5,036 nucleotides of DNA from DASQDT01 sp036380435 (lineage in GTDB: Bacteria; Acidobacteriota; Blastocatellia; Pyrinomonadales; Pyrinomonadaceae), in assembly GCA_036380435.1 (NCBI GenBank), contig DASVES010000195.1, positions 1 to 5,036 of the forward strand. The letters run 5' to 3'. The notes below the pieces were generated by a model. It was given only the letters and a program-made list of their open reading frames with translations, had not been told where the DNA came from and did no database searches. Shown here piece after piece: positions 1 through 5,001 of this stretch. The number at the start of each line of letters is the position of its first letter. Position 1 is the stretch's first letter. The position numbers and the translations under genes are program-made.

Positions 1-662
1 TCGGCCGGCGAGTCGCAGGCTTCGAGGACGGAGACGATCAAGTCTTCGAGGTCGGAGTTGCTGATGATGATCTGCGCGTCGCCCGTGCAGCCGACCATGC
101 GCGTGTCGCGCTGGCGCACGGCGATGATCTGCATGCGCTGTTCGAGTTCGTGCTGGCCGCGCCGCTGCTTGTCGCCGCGCCACTCGCGCAGCCCGTAGAC
201 GCGGTCAACCAGGCGCCGGTGCGGCTCGTCGCCCGTGGCCTCGCCGCCGCCGGCCGTGTCGCAGCGGCGGAAGTTGGCCGACGACTGGATGATGGTCGAG
301 ATGCGCCGGGCGAGCCGGTAGCTTTCGGGGTGGCGCTTGCGCAGCTCGGCCGTCAACAGGTTCGTCAGCTCGATCTGTCCGATCTCGCACTCGATCTCCG
401 AGTCGGTCATCGCCGTGTCGAGGTAGTGCTGGAAGCGCGACTTGGCGAGAAGGGTGACGAACAACTCCTGCGTCAGATCGATGTAGGCGCTGCCGCGGTC
501 GCCCTCCTCGACGAGCAGCCCGGCGCTGTGCGAGGCGCGCACCAGCGGGTGGTTGCTCACGAGGCGCTGCAACTCCGCCCAGAGGCGGGAGATATCAAAG
601 CGGCGCAACGGCTCGCACCAGTCGCCTACCCGCGCCGGATGAGTGTGCGTGCTAGTTAACAT
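1..662 (-). CDS. uncharacterised protein, 3' end cut by the window edge
   Basis: An open frame runs on the minus strand from ATG at 662 to the left edge without a stop, giving at least 220 residues. I do not recognise the family. The N-terminus is MLTSSTHTHPARVGDWCEPL. Next comes a helical region (about residues 22-100) with the segments FDISRLWAEL, YIDLTQELFVTLL, MTDSEIECEIGQIELTNLL and RRISTIIQSS. A basic, less ordered stretch follows, then a more beta-like segment (TRMVGCTGDAQIIISNSDLEDLIVSVLEA). No signal peptide or membrane helix is evident. Codons end almost always in G or C, unlike the antisense frames. The ATG lies 25 bases after the PilZ stop, and the in-frame upstream extension soon hits a TGA, so this start is the only good one. 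The ribosome binding site is weak (GGGG near the start), so translation may be coupled to the PilZ gene. The helical part loosely recalls sigma-factor-like proteins, but that is only an impression. Confidence 0.8.
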   Translation of the reverse strand, partial: MLTSTHTHPARVGDWCEPLRRFDISRLWAELQRLVSNHPLVRASHSAGLLVEEGDRGSAYIDLTQELFVTLLAKSRFQHYLDTAMTDSEIECEIGQIELTNLLTAELRKRHPESYRLARRISTIIQSSANFRRCDTAGGGEATGDEPHRRLVDRVYGLREWRGDKQRRGQHELEQRMQIIAVRQRDTRMVGCTGDAQIIISNSDLEDLIVSVLEACDSPA

Positions 663-687
663 GCGCCCCGGGTTCCCGAAGTGAAGG

Positions 688-1005
688 TCAAACGCCCTCT
701 CTCACGATCTGCGAAATCAAAGCTGCCTTTTCATCAGTGAGGTCTGCGAACCGCAGGCCGAATCCCAGCGGCCACTCGCGGTGAGCTACCGAACATTCCA
801 GATGGAGATGTGCCTGCGACATCAGGATCGCGTCCACCCTGATGTGTTCATCAACACTGACCCTCCCGACGCTATTGATGTAACACCCGCCCCGACTAAC
901 ATCGGTCATCAGTGCATAGTTGTTGATTGATAACCCCTCCCACAGGACGAGTAGCTTTGTAGGTACACGCTGATGGGACCTTTTCTCGTGGGGCATGTTC
1001 GTCAC
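688..1005 (-). CDS. PilZ-domain protein, likely c-di-GMP receptor
   Basis: This is a stand-alone PilZ domain of about 105 residues, the usual size for a single-domain member. PilZ proteins bind cyclic di-GMP and pass the signal on to motility, polysaccharide or transcription machinery in the cytoplasm. Both ligand-binding motifs are visible: RSHQR near the N-terminus (RxxxR) and DVSRGG about 25 residues later (DxSxxG). The beta-barrel strands follow, with a FGLRFADL segment near the end. The frame opens at a GTG (1005) and has an ATG three codons in (996). Neither has a strong ribosome binding site, so the start is uncertain by three residues. It lies 60 bases downstream of the minus-strand response regulator and 25 bases upstream of the unknown gene, which suggests one operon. 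It is distinct from the HTH or GGDEF fusions found elsewhere, since no other domain is attached. Confidence 0.88.
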   Translation of the reverse strand: MTNMPHEKRSHQRVPTKLLVLWEGLSINNYALMTDVSRGGCYINSVGRVSVDEHIRVDAILMSQAHLHLECSVAHREWPLGFGLRFADLTDEKAALISQIVREGV

Positions 1006-1065
1006 AGCCGCCGCCGGTCGTCATTCCGCCCTCCGCCGGCGGACGACAAGTCGCCGCGTCAAGCA

Positions 1066-1458
1066 TTAGCGGCTCATCGCGGCGGCCTCGGCCTCCTCCA
1101 ATAGCCGCCTGACAGCTGGCACGAGCTGGCCGGTGTCCGGCTTGACGATGTAGACGTTGGCGCCCGCACGCAGCCCCGCCTCGCGGTCATCCGCGTAGGC
1201 TTGGCCGGAGAAGATAACGATGGGCGTCTGCCTGTCGCGCCTCCTGATCTCCTCGCACATCGTCAGCCCGGAGACGCCGGGCAGCTGGCCGTCGATGACG
1301 TAGAGACGGAATTGCTCCGTCCCCATGAGCCGCAGGGCGGCGGCCACGTTCCCCACGCACACCGTCTCCAAGTCCGAACGGTCCAGGAGGATTTTGAGCA
1401 GGTAGCGGGTGTCCCCGTCATCATCGACGCAGAGGATACGTTTTTTCTGTGGGTACAT
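1066..1458 (-). CDS. REC-only response regulator (minus-strand operon)
   Basis: This protein of 130 residues is a single CheY-like receiver domain with no output domain. Phosphorylation by a histidine kinase is expected at Asp56 (LYVIDGQLPG). The acidic pocket is D12/D13/D14 (CVDDDGDTR), the switch Ser is S84 (IVIFSG), and the conserved Lys is K106 (YIVKPD), so it should be phosphorylatable. The C-terminal tail is a short helix rich in Glu and Ala. I chose ATG 1458 because GGGAGG sits seven bases upstream and the receiver begins six residues later. An in-frame extension to 1506 adds 16 residues unlike any receiver. It is the first gene of a probable operon with the PilZ and unknown genes, so its output may go through one of them by protein contact. 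A fragment resembling the end of another receiver lies just upstream. No kinase is in the window. Confidence 0.93.
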   Translation of the reverse strand: MYPQKKRILCVDDDGDTRYLLKILLDRSDLETVCVGNVAAALRLMGTEQFRLYVIDGQLPGVSGLTMCEEIRRRDRQTPIVIFSGQAYADDREAGLRAGANVYIVKPDTGQLVPAVRRLLEEAEAAAMSR

Positions 1459-1470
1459 TGTCGCCTCCCG
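1452..1470 (-). promoter_or_regulatory. Shine-Dalgarno site that sets the response-regulator start
   Basis: On the minus strand GGGAGG is followed by CGACA and then ATG at 1458. This is the strongest ribosome binding site in the minus-strand operon and selects the 130-residue form over the longer frame beginning at 1506. Confidence 0.75.
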
Positions 1471-1877
1471 ACCGGCATCGACACGCCTGCAACTCGGCCC
1501 CGGCACCCGGTTTGACTAGATAGGCATTAACGCCCCCTCTTTTCTCGGTTGATGAAAAGCTAATCGGGCTTCTTGATATGCACGAGCAATGATTTTGTGC
1601 GGTCGCAGTTTGTACGCCTGCTGACACGCGTCAAAAGGACTCTCACCGGAACTGCTCCGTCTTCGTAAGCGCAGTTAAAGACAAAGCTGTTCGTTCCGCC
1701 GTCTCGTCCCGGCACTACGCAGACGAAACAAACAACCCCCAAACGCTTCTCCGGTATTGCCAAAGAAGGTGGCGGTTATGCCTTGCGGGTTAATGATTGT
1801 AGTTTTAACTTACGTGATGAGTTTTGGATATCAGGAGGGTGGGTGAAAGTGGCAAGGGTTTTACCCTGCAGCATCGC
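1459..1877. other. leader/intergenic stretch between response regulator and LuxR remnant
   Basis: These 419 bases are less GC-rich than the flanks and hold no convincing intact gene. They include the receiver-like tail remnant at 1490-1540, entered separately. At 1650-1676 there is a 6-bp inverted repeat (AACTGC / GCAGTT, 15-base loop). At 1622-1633 there is an imperfect palindrome, TGACACGCGTCA, that could be a small operator. The promoter of the minus-strand operon should lie here, but I could not identify a convincing -35/-10 pair. Two short minus-strand frames (ends near 1560 and 1518) have no recognisable domain. Confidence 0.5.
1490..1540 (-). pseudogene. fragment resembling the C-terminal end of a receiver domain
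   Basis: One minus-strand frame reads RGGVNAYLVKPGAGAEL here. It matches the beta5 region of receivers, where 'GanaYLvKP' carries the conserved Lys. Set against the intact downstream regulator (RAGANVYIVKPDTGQL), Arg, Gly, Asn, Tyr, Val, Lys, Pro and a later Gly coincide. Upstream in this frame I see none of the other receiver motifs (acidic pocket, phospho-acceptor Asp, switch Ser/Thr), and downstream the frame runs into the start of the intact gene. The simplest reading is the leftover 3' end of a deleted or duplicated response-regulator gene directly before the intact one. The match is short, so chance is possible. Confidence 0.4.
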
Positions 1878-2054
1878 CTAGCGCACGAGGTCAACGCGAC
1901 TTTTCATGCCCAGCTTCTCCATCCCTCGCGCCTTGTGAGCTTCGACGGTTGTGACGCTCAGGGAGAGGCGTGCGGCCACCTCTTTGTTGATGTAGCCCAA
2001 CGCGATGAGGCGCAGGACTTCCGCCTCCCGGTCAGTCAACTTCGTTTCGGCAGA
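1878..2054 (-). pseudogene. LuxR/GerE-type HTH remnant of a response regulator
   Basis: About 58 codons encode a clear LuxR-family DNA-binding domain: KLTDREAEVLRLIALGY, then NKEVAARLSLSVTTVEAHK with the recognition helix, then MEKLGMKSRVDLVR. Such domains normally end NarL-type response regulators behind a receiver of about 120 residues. Here the frame stays open upstream to 2231, but that part is Arg/Ser/Ala-rich and contains no receiver motif, so the N-terminal half is missing or frameshifted. The domain ends at TAG (1878-1880). The codons after the stop read AMLQG, which continues the usual 'VRYAxxQGW' ending, so the stop seems to have replaced a Tyr codon. The HTH core itself is intact. 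A short stand-alone HTH protein started from an upstream codon remains possible. It points the same way as the minus-strand operon but is separated from it by over 400 bases. Confidence 0.65.
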
Positions 2055-2127
2055 TGCGCGTCGAGCGGCCCATCGCGCGAGAGTCCATCCGCGAGAGCGC
2101 CCCGTGGACGACGGCCGCGGCGAATAA

Positions 2128-2256
2128 GTGCTTGCAGACCATCGGCGCCTCGTCGCCGCGCTCGGGCCTGCCCGCGGCGACTGCCCCGCGTGCGCGCGCC
2201 CGCGCCTGCTCGTCATTGAGCGCGTGGACAATTGGGGCGACCGGGAGGCGTGGTGA
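2128..2256 (+). CDS. candidate 42-residue protein with a CPxC motif (uncertain)
   Basis: A plus-strand frame starts at GTG (just after an in-frame TAA) and ends at TGA 2254-2256. It contains GDCPACARPRLLVIERVDNW, a CPxC knuckle followed by a beta-strand-like segment, as in small zinc-ribbon proteins. Its codons mostly end in G or C. Only one cysteine pair is present, there is no clear ribosome binding site, and a codon-aligned frame on the opposite strand is equally GC3-rich, so it may be a fragment or a mere shadow. It lies beyond the LuxR remnant in what seems to be degraded sequence. No function is proposed. Confidence 0.2.
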   Translation: MLADHRRLVAALGPARGDCPACARPRLLVIERVDNWGDREAW

Positions 2257-2350
2257 ACATACGCGCACGGGGCCGCCGAAAGGCGAAGTGTTACGGCGGC
2301 CGGGTGGCGACAAGAGCGCCGCGTCTTATAGCACGGGCTGGTGAAGACAC

Positions 2351-2379
2351 AAAATATTCCCTCTTAGATAACACTTCAA
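2351..2379 (-). promoter_or_regulatory. candidate minus-strand sigma-70-like promoter
   Basis: Read on the minus strand, TTGAAG (2374-2379) and TATTTT (2351-2356) are separated by exactly 17 bases within the most AT-rich part of the region. Each box matches four of six consensus positions. It would transcribe toward the LuxR remnant. This is sequence resemblance only. Confidence 0.3.
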
Positions 2380-2387
2380 CAACTCTC

Positions 2388-2420
2388 AAAACTTTGCGCA
2401 GAATCGCCCTCTGTTGAATC
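2388..2420 (+). repeat. diverged 33-bp repeat, copy 1
   Basis: This copy ends in AATCGCCCTCTGTTGAATC, which matches 18 of 19 bases of 4847-4865. Over 33 bases (against 4833-4865) 26 positions agree. It sits 82 bases before the DUF4440-like start codon. The other copy is also intergenic, so it may be a shared regulatory element or a small dispersed repeat. Confidence 0.5.
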
Positions 2421-2437
2421 TGGGGTACAGCCGGCCA

Positions 2438-2466
2438 TTGACTCCGCGCGCGCGTTGGGATAGAAG
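2438..2466 (+). promoter_or_regulatory. candidate promoter of the DUF4440-like gene
   Basis: TTGACT (2438-2443, five of six consensus bases) is followed after 17 bases by TAGAAG (2461-2466, four of six). The spacer is very GC-rich. Transcription would start about 30 bases before the ATG at 2502. Plausible by position and spacing, not proven. Confidence 0.4.
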
Positions 2467-2501
2467 CACCTCATCAATCCAGCTACCGAAAGGAAACGAC
2501 C

Positions 2502-3032
2502 ATGAGAAGATTTCTGATCACTGCCGCGCTGTGCCTGTGCGCAGCCCCGGCCGCCGCGCAGCAGCCGACCACCCCGGCGCAAACCCCGGCGCAGCCCGCC
2601 ACGCAGAAGCCCGCCGGCGAAAAGGTCGGCATGGCCGGCGCCGAGCAGGCCGTGGCGGGCCGGGTGAGCGCGTTCCTGGCCGCCCTGCGCAAGGGCGACG
2701 AGGCGACGCTCGCCCCGTTCTACGCCGACGACTACACCATCACCATGGACACCGGCGCCGTGCAGACGAAGGCGGAGCGCCTAGCGTGGGTCAAGGCGAA
2801 CACGGCGCGGCTGAGCACGCTCGACTTCCAGGACCTGAAGACGCGCGTCTACGGCGACACGGCGGTCGTCACCGGCCACGCCATAGGGCAAGGCGAGGGC
2901 GACGCGAAGGTCAACAGCCGAATGATCCAGGTGTGGGTCAAGCAGGGCGGCGAGTGGCGGTTGGTTGGCGGGCAGACCACGGCCATCGCCCCGGCGCAGC
3001 CGGCCACGGCGCCGGCCGAGAAGAAGCCTTAA
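2502..3032 (+). CDS. exported SnoaL/DUF4440-like (NTF2-fold) protein
   Basis: This protein of 176 residues has a clear Sec signal peptide: MRRF, then a hydrophobic stretch, then APAAAQ, with likely signal peptidase I cleavage after AAA near residue 19. A Pro/Thr/Gln/Ala linker follows to about residue 40. Residues 45-160 look like an NTF2-fold DUF4440 domain: VSAFLAALRKGDEATLAPFYADDYTI, the central VYGDTAVVTGHA, and the final strands RMIQVWVKQGGEWRLVGGQT. A second Pro/Ala-rich tail ends in EKKP. Family members are small cone-shaped proteins, some enzymes and many of unknown role, so no reaction is assigned. It should act in the periplasm or outside the cell. The ATG has AAAGGA seven bases upstream. 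It is monocistronic, with a candidate promoter before it and a strong terminator 130 bases after it. Confidence 0.9.
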   Translation: MRRFLITAALCLCAAPAAAQQPTTPAQTPAQPATQKPAGEKVGMAGAEQAVAGRVSAFLAALRKGDEATLAPFYADDYTITMDTGAVQTKAERLAWVKANTARLSTLDFQDLKTRVYGDTAVVTGHAIGQGEGDAKVNSRMIQVWVKQGGEWRLVGGQTTAIAPAQPATAPAEKKP

Positions 3033-3164
3033 GGGCGGCATACCATCCCCTTTTATTGCATCACCAAAAGTGCGCGAGAGCCTTACGTCATTTCCGCCCT
3101 CACGCGAGAGTGTAAGAAAAGTGGGCGGCTGAACTTGTCGCTTCATCACACGCGCTAACGACGT

Positions 3165-3220
3165 GGCCGACTCGTGGAGGGAAGGGGAACACCCCCGCCC
3201 TCTTTCGAGTCGGCCTTTTT
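3165..3220 (+). terminator. Rho-independent terminator
   Basis: A perfect 10-bp stem, GGCCGACTCG (3165-3174) with CGAGTCGGCC (3206-3215), is followed at once by TTTTT. The loop contains further pairing, GAGGG (3177-3181) with CCCTC (3198-3202) and GGGG with CCCC, making a long nested hairpin. It lies 130 bases after the DUF4440-like stop and should end that transcript. Confidence 0.85.
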
Positions 3221-3239
3221 CATATAAAGCCGTGAGTGA

Positions 3240-3284
3240 GGGCGGGGCGCGGGGTGCTCTCCCCAACGCCCCGCAACCCCGCCC
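3240..3284. repeat. GC-rich imperfect inverted repeat
   Basis: GGGCGGGG (3240-3247) pairs with CCCCGCCC (3277-3284). After a small bulge, GCGGGG (3249-3254) pairs with CCCCGC (3269-3274), leaving a 14-base loop. No T-run follows, so it is not a standard terminator. It starts 20 bases after the terminator's T-run. Confidence 0.55.
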
Positions 3285-3520
3285 CTGACGCGACAACGCC
3301 CCGCGGCCATTGGACCCGATGCGGCGGGCCGCAGGCAGAGACTGGGCGCTTAGCGTCAACCTGGGTTTACAAGCGGCGTGCCGCGGAGGACTTCGTGGGC
3401 GCCCATGCTTACGACTCCGGCCATGGTGAAGACTTCGACGGGGATGGACGCATGGGCCGCGCGGCGCTAATTACTCACCCCAGACGGCAAATGGCGGGCG
3501 TGGCATGAGTAAAGGGGACG

Positions 3521-3549
3521 CTGACGTACATACGGCCGCCCCATGTTAT
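3521..3549 (+). promoter_or_regulatory. candidate promoter for the tandem response regulators
   Basis: CTGACG (3521-3526) and TGTTAT (3544-3549) lie 17 bases apart, each matching four of six sigma-70 consensus bases, in a locally AT-richer spot (ATGTTATGTTATAC). The leader would be about 120 bases. Weak evidence. Confidence 0.25.
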
Positions 3550-3676
3550 GTTATACGGGTGCTCACACAGGAGGGCCGACGGGCCGCCTCCCGGCGCTTC
3601 GCTTGAAGTAAACCCGACCGCTACGGCCGCGGCCCGTCGCCCACTTAAAACATTCCCCGGCAGAAAGCTGACCGTC

Positions 3677-4066
3677 ATGGCCTACCGCGTCCTCTACGTC
3701 GAGGATCATGACGACACGCGCGTCATCGTCACGATCCTGCTAGAGCGGGCCGGCTTCGAGGTGGCCGCAGTGAGCTGCGGTAGTGAGGCCCTAGAGTTGG
3801 CCCGCGCCGGACGCTTCGACCTCTACCTGCTCGACCACACCTTCTCTGATGCCTCGGGCATCACCGTTTGCCGGGGCATCCGCGAGTTCGACGCGGGGAC
3901 ACCCATCCTCTTCTACTCGGCCAGGGCGATGGAGCAGGAGATCGAGGAGGCGCTCGGGGCCGGGGCGCAGGGCTACCTCGTCAAGCCGCTCGACATCTTC
4001 AACGTGGCCGAGCACGCCTCGCGCCTCATTGCGGAAGCTCGCCGGGGGCGGGAGGGCGGGCAGTAG
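3677..4066 (+). CDS. REC-only response regulator, first of a tandem pair
   Basis: This protein of 129 residues is one CheY-like receiver with a short basic tail (EARRGREGGQ) and no output domain. The acidic pocket is E9/D10 (VLYVEDHDDTR), the phospho-acceptor is D53 (LYLLDHTFSD), the switch Ser is S81 (LFYSAR), and the conserved Lys is K103 (YLVKPLD). All needed residues are present, so phosphotransfer from an unlinked kinase is expected. An in-frame extension to 3548 would add 43 residues with no domain, so I prefer ATG 3677, which starts right before the first beta strand. Its ribosome binding site is weak (AGAAAG about 10 bases upstream). It shares VEDHDDTR and a 23-base stretch with one mismatch with the next gene (3698-3720 versus 4187-4209), which points to paralogy. 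The segment after the Asp, HTFSDASG, lacks the usual 'mPxxdG' proline. Confidence 0.92.
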   Translation: MAYRVLYVEDHDDTRVIVTILLERAGFEVAAVSCGSEALELARAGRFDLYLLDHTFSDASGITVCRGIREFDAGTPILFYSARAMEQEIEEALGAGAQGYLVKPLDIFNVAEHASRLIAEARRGREGGQ

Positions 4067-4102
4067 GGGCACGCGCCTTGCTCCCCGCACCCGATTAAAA
4101 CC

Positions 4103-4129
4103 CCGGCCGTCACGTTTCAGGACGGCCGG
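4103..4129 (+). promoter_or_regulatory. perfect 9-bp hairpin before the second response regulator
   Basis: CCGGCCGTC (4103-4111) pairs completely with GACGGCCGG (4121-4129) around the 9-base loop ACGTTTCAG. It ends five bases before the GAGAGG ribosome binding site (4135-4140) of the next gene. There is no T-run, so it is unlikely to be an ordinary terminator. It could be an mRNA stability or processing element, or tune translation of the second gene. Confidence 0.6.
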
Positions 4130-4147
4130 TGCGCGAGAGGGAAAGAC

Positions 4148-4585
4148 ATGGATGGAAAGGAAGGTGCGGACCGGACCATTCTCGTCGTCGAGGATCACGA
4201 CGACACGCGGGCGCTGCTGCGGCGGCTGCTCGAACATCACGGCTACGGCGTGGCGGAGGCGTCCGACGGCCGGCGGGCGGTCGAGGCGGTGCGGCTCCGG
4301 TGCCCCGACCTGATCCTGATGGACCTGCACCTGCCGCTCTTAGACGGCGAGGGTGCCACGCGGCTGATCCGCGAGTTGAGTGGGGTGTGCCCGGTGCCGA
4401 TCATCGCCGTCACAGCCCTGGACGCGGAGGAACACCGCCGGCGGGCGGTGCTGGCCGGGTGCAACGAGTACGTAGAGAAGCCGCCGGACCCGGAGCTACT
4501 ACTGGCAAAGATCGCGACGCTGTTGGAGGCCGGGCGGGCCGCGCGCCTAGCCGAAAGGATGGCGGCGGCGATGCACGCGGGGTGA
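4148..4585 (+). CDS. REC-only response regulator, second of a tandem pair
   Basis: This protein of 145 residues has a receiver domain (about residues 9-128) and a helical tail of about 17 residues (RAARLAERMAAAMHAG). The acidic pocket is E15/D16 (ILVVEDHDDTR), the phospho-acceptor is D59 (LILMDLHLPLLDG), the switch Thr is T89 (IIAVTA), and the conserved Lys is K111 (YVEKPPD), giving a complete active site. Its D+1 loop, LHLPLLDGEG, is more canonical than that of the upstream paralogue. ATG 4148 is supported by GAGAGG seven bases upstream. The gene lies 81 bases after the first regulator and is probably cotranscribed. A hairpin in between may set different expression levels for the two. No kinase or output domain is near, so it presumably acts by protein contact or as a phosphate sink. 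The tail helix could mediate pairing with a partner. Confidence 0.94.
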   Translation: MDGKEGADRTILVVEDHDDTRALLRRLLEHHGYGVAEASDGRRAVEAVRLRCPDLILMDLHLPLLDGEGATRLIRELSGVCPVPIIAVTALDAEEHRRRAVLAGCNEYVEKPPDPELLLAKIATLLEAGRAARLAERMAAAMHAG

Positions 4586-4664
4586 GCGGACGAGCCGAAA
4601 GCCAGGCAAGTAGGGCGATTGGGTGCAAAGCAGAGGGGCGCCCGCCTCATTAATCGTGGAAGAA

Positions 4665-4703
4665 AAGGGCTTGGGGCAGCCTTGCCCGCAGCCCCGCGCC
4701 CTT
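4665..4703 (+). terminator. possible terminator-like hairpin after the tandem regulators
   Basis: AAGGGC (4665-4670) pairs with GCCCTT (4698-4703). After a 2x2 internal loop, GGGGC (4673-4677) pairs with GCCCC (4691-4695). Only CCCTC follows rather than a T-run, so intrinsic termination would be inefficient. It lies 80 bases after the stop of the second regulator. Confidence 0.35.
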
Positions 4704-4832
4704 CCCTCACTGGCGAGGGTTGACCGGGTTGCGAATGGTGCCTGTCTCTCCTTACCAAGCGCCGCCCACGACCCCACCGACCCTCTGGGCCTTTGAGAAA
4801 GGGCGAACGGCGCCGGCCTTCCAACCCGGGTG

Positions 4833-4865
4833 AAGACTTCGCATTTAATCGACCTCTGTTGAATC
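4833..4865 (+). repeat. diverged 33-bp repeat, copy 2
   Basis: The core AATCGACCTCTGTTGAATC (4847-4865) differs from 2402-2420 at one base of 19. The preceding 14 bases agree at 8 positions. Like copy 1 it is intergenic and on the same strand. The 13-mer GGTGAAGACTTCG overlaps its left end. Confidence 0.5.
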
Positions 4866-5001
4866 GGGACGTGTCGCGGGTCGGACTCGCCCCCGAAATC
4901 GGGGGATAAATGCGGCCTCACTTTTTTCTGGAATCACTGCCGGATTACGAGTTTTCCTCGATTGAACTATTCATTCTCTCCCCGAGATGCAGAAACGGCC
5001 A

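Larger units (their letters stand above)
2257..2501. other. intergenic promoter region upstream of the DUF4440-like gene
   Basis: The left half is GC-rich, and about 2349-2396 is distinctly AT-rich. It carries candidate promoters facing both ways and one copy of a diverged repeat also found near 4833-4865. No gene is seen. Confidence 0.5.
3221..3676. other. gene-poor stretch between terminator and response regulators
   Basis: These 456 bases hold no gene I can support. They contain a GC-rich hairpin (3240-3284), a copy of the 13-mer GGTGAAGACTTCG (3425-3437) that recurs at 4829-4841, and a candidate promoter (3521-3549). Open frames here, one of 90 residues from 3236 and one of 33 residues from 3505, match no family I know. 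Confidence 0.5.

Noticed and set aside
150..659. 169-residue plus-strand open frame opposite the left-edge gene
   Set aside because: It is rich in Ala, Arg, Val and Leu without any domain, and lies antisense to a better frame with strong G/C third positions that continues off the edge.
1011..1043. 12-bp palindrome TCCGCCGGCGGA and a 7-bp stem between the response regulator and PilZ genes
   Set aside because: Such short GC-only palindromes are common by chance in DNA of this composition, and nothing else supports a site.
1459..1506. Longer N-terminus for the minus-strand response regulator
   Set aside because: The 16 extra residues are unlike a receiver, and a strong ribosome binding site sits right before ATG 1458.
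1641..1680. Possible cobalamin-riboswitch-like string (CCGGTGAGAGTCC on the minus strand)
   Set aside because: Only this short string resembles the conserved box; the other conserved helices and boxes were not found, and the downstream gene is a response regulator.
1824..2219. 131-residue plus-strand frame over the LuxR remnant
   Set aside because: It is the antisense shadow of the HTH and becomes low-complexity Arg/Pro/Ala toward its end.
2414..3115. 233-residue plus-strand frame overlapping the DUF4440-like gene
   Set aside because: It is an out-of-frame Arg/Gly/Ala-rich translation; the 2502 frame has a signal peptide, a ribosome binding site and a recognisable domain.
4243..4921. Long minus-strand frames opposite the second tandem regulator and beyond
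   Set aside because: Low-complexity Arg/Pro/Ser/Ala composition and no domain; the plus-strand receiver explains the coding signal.
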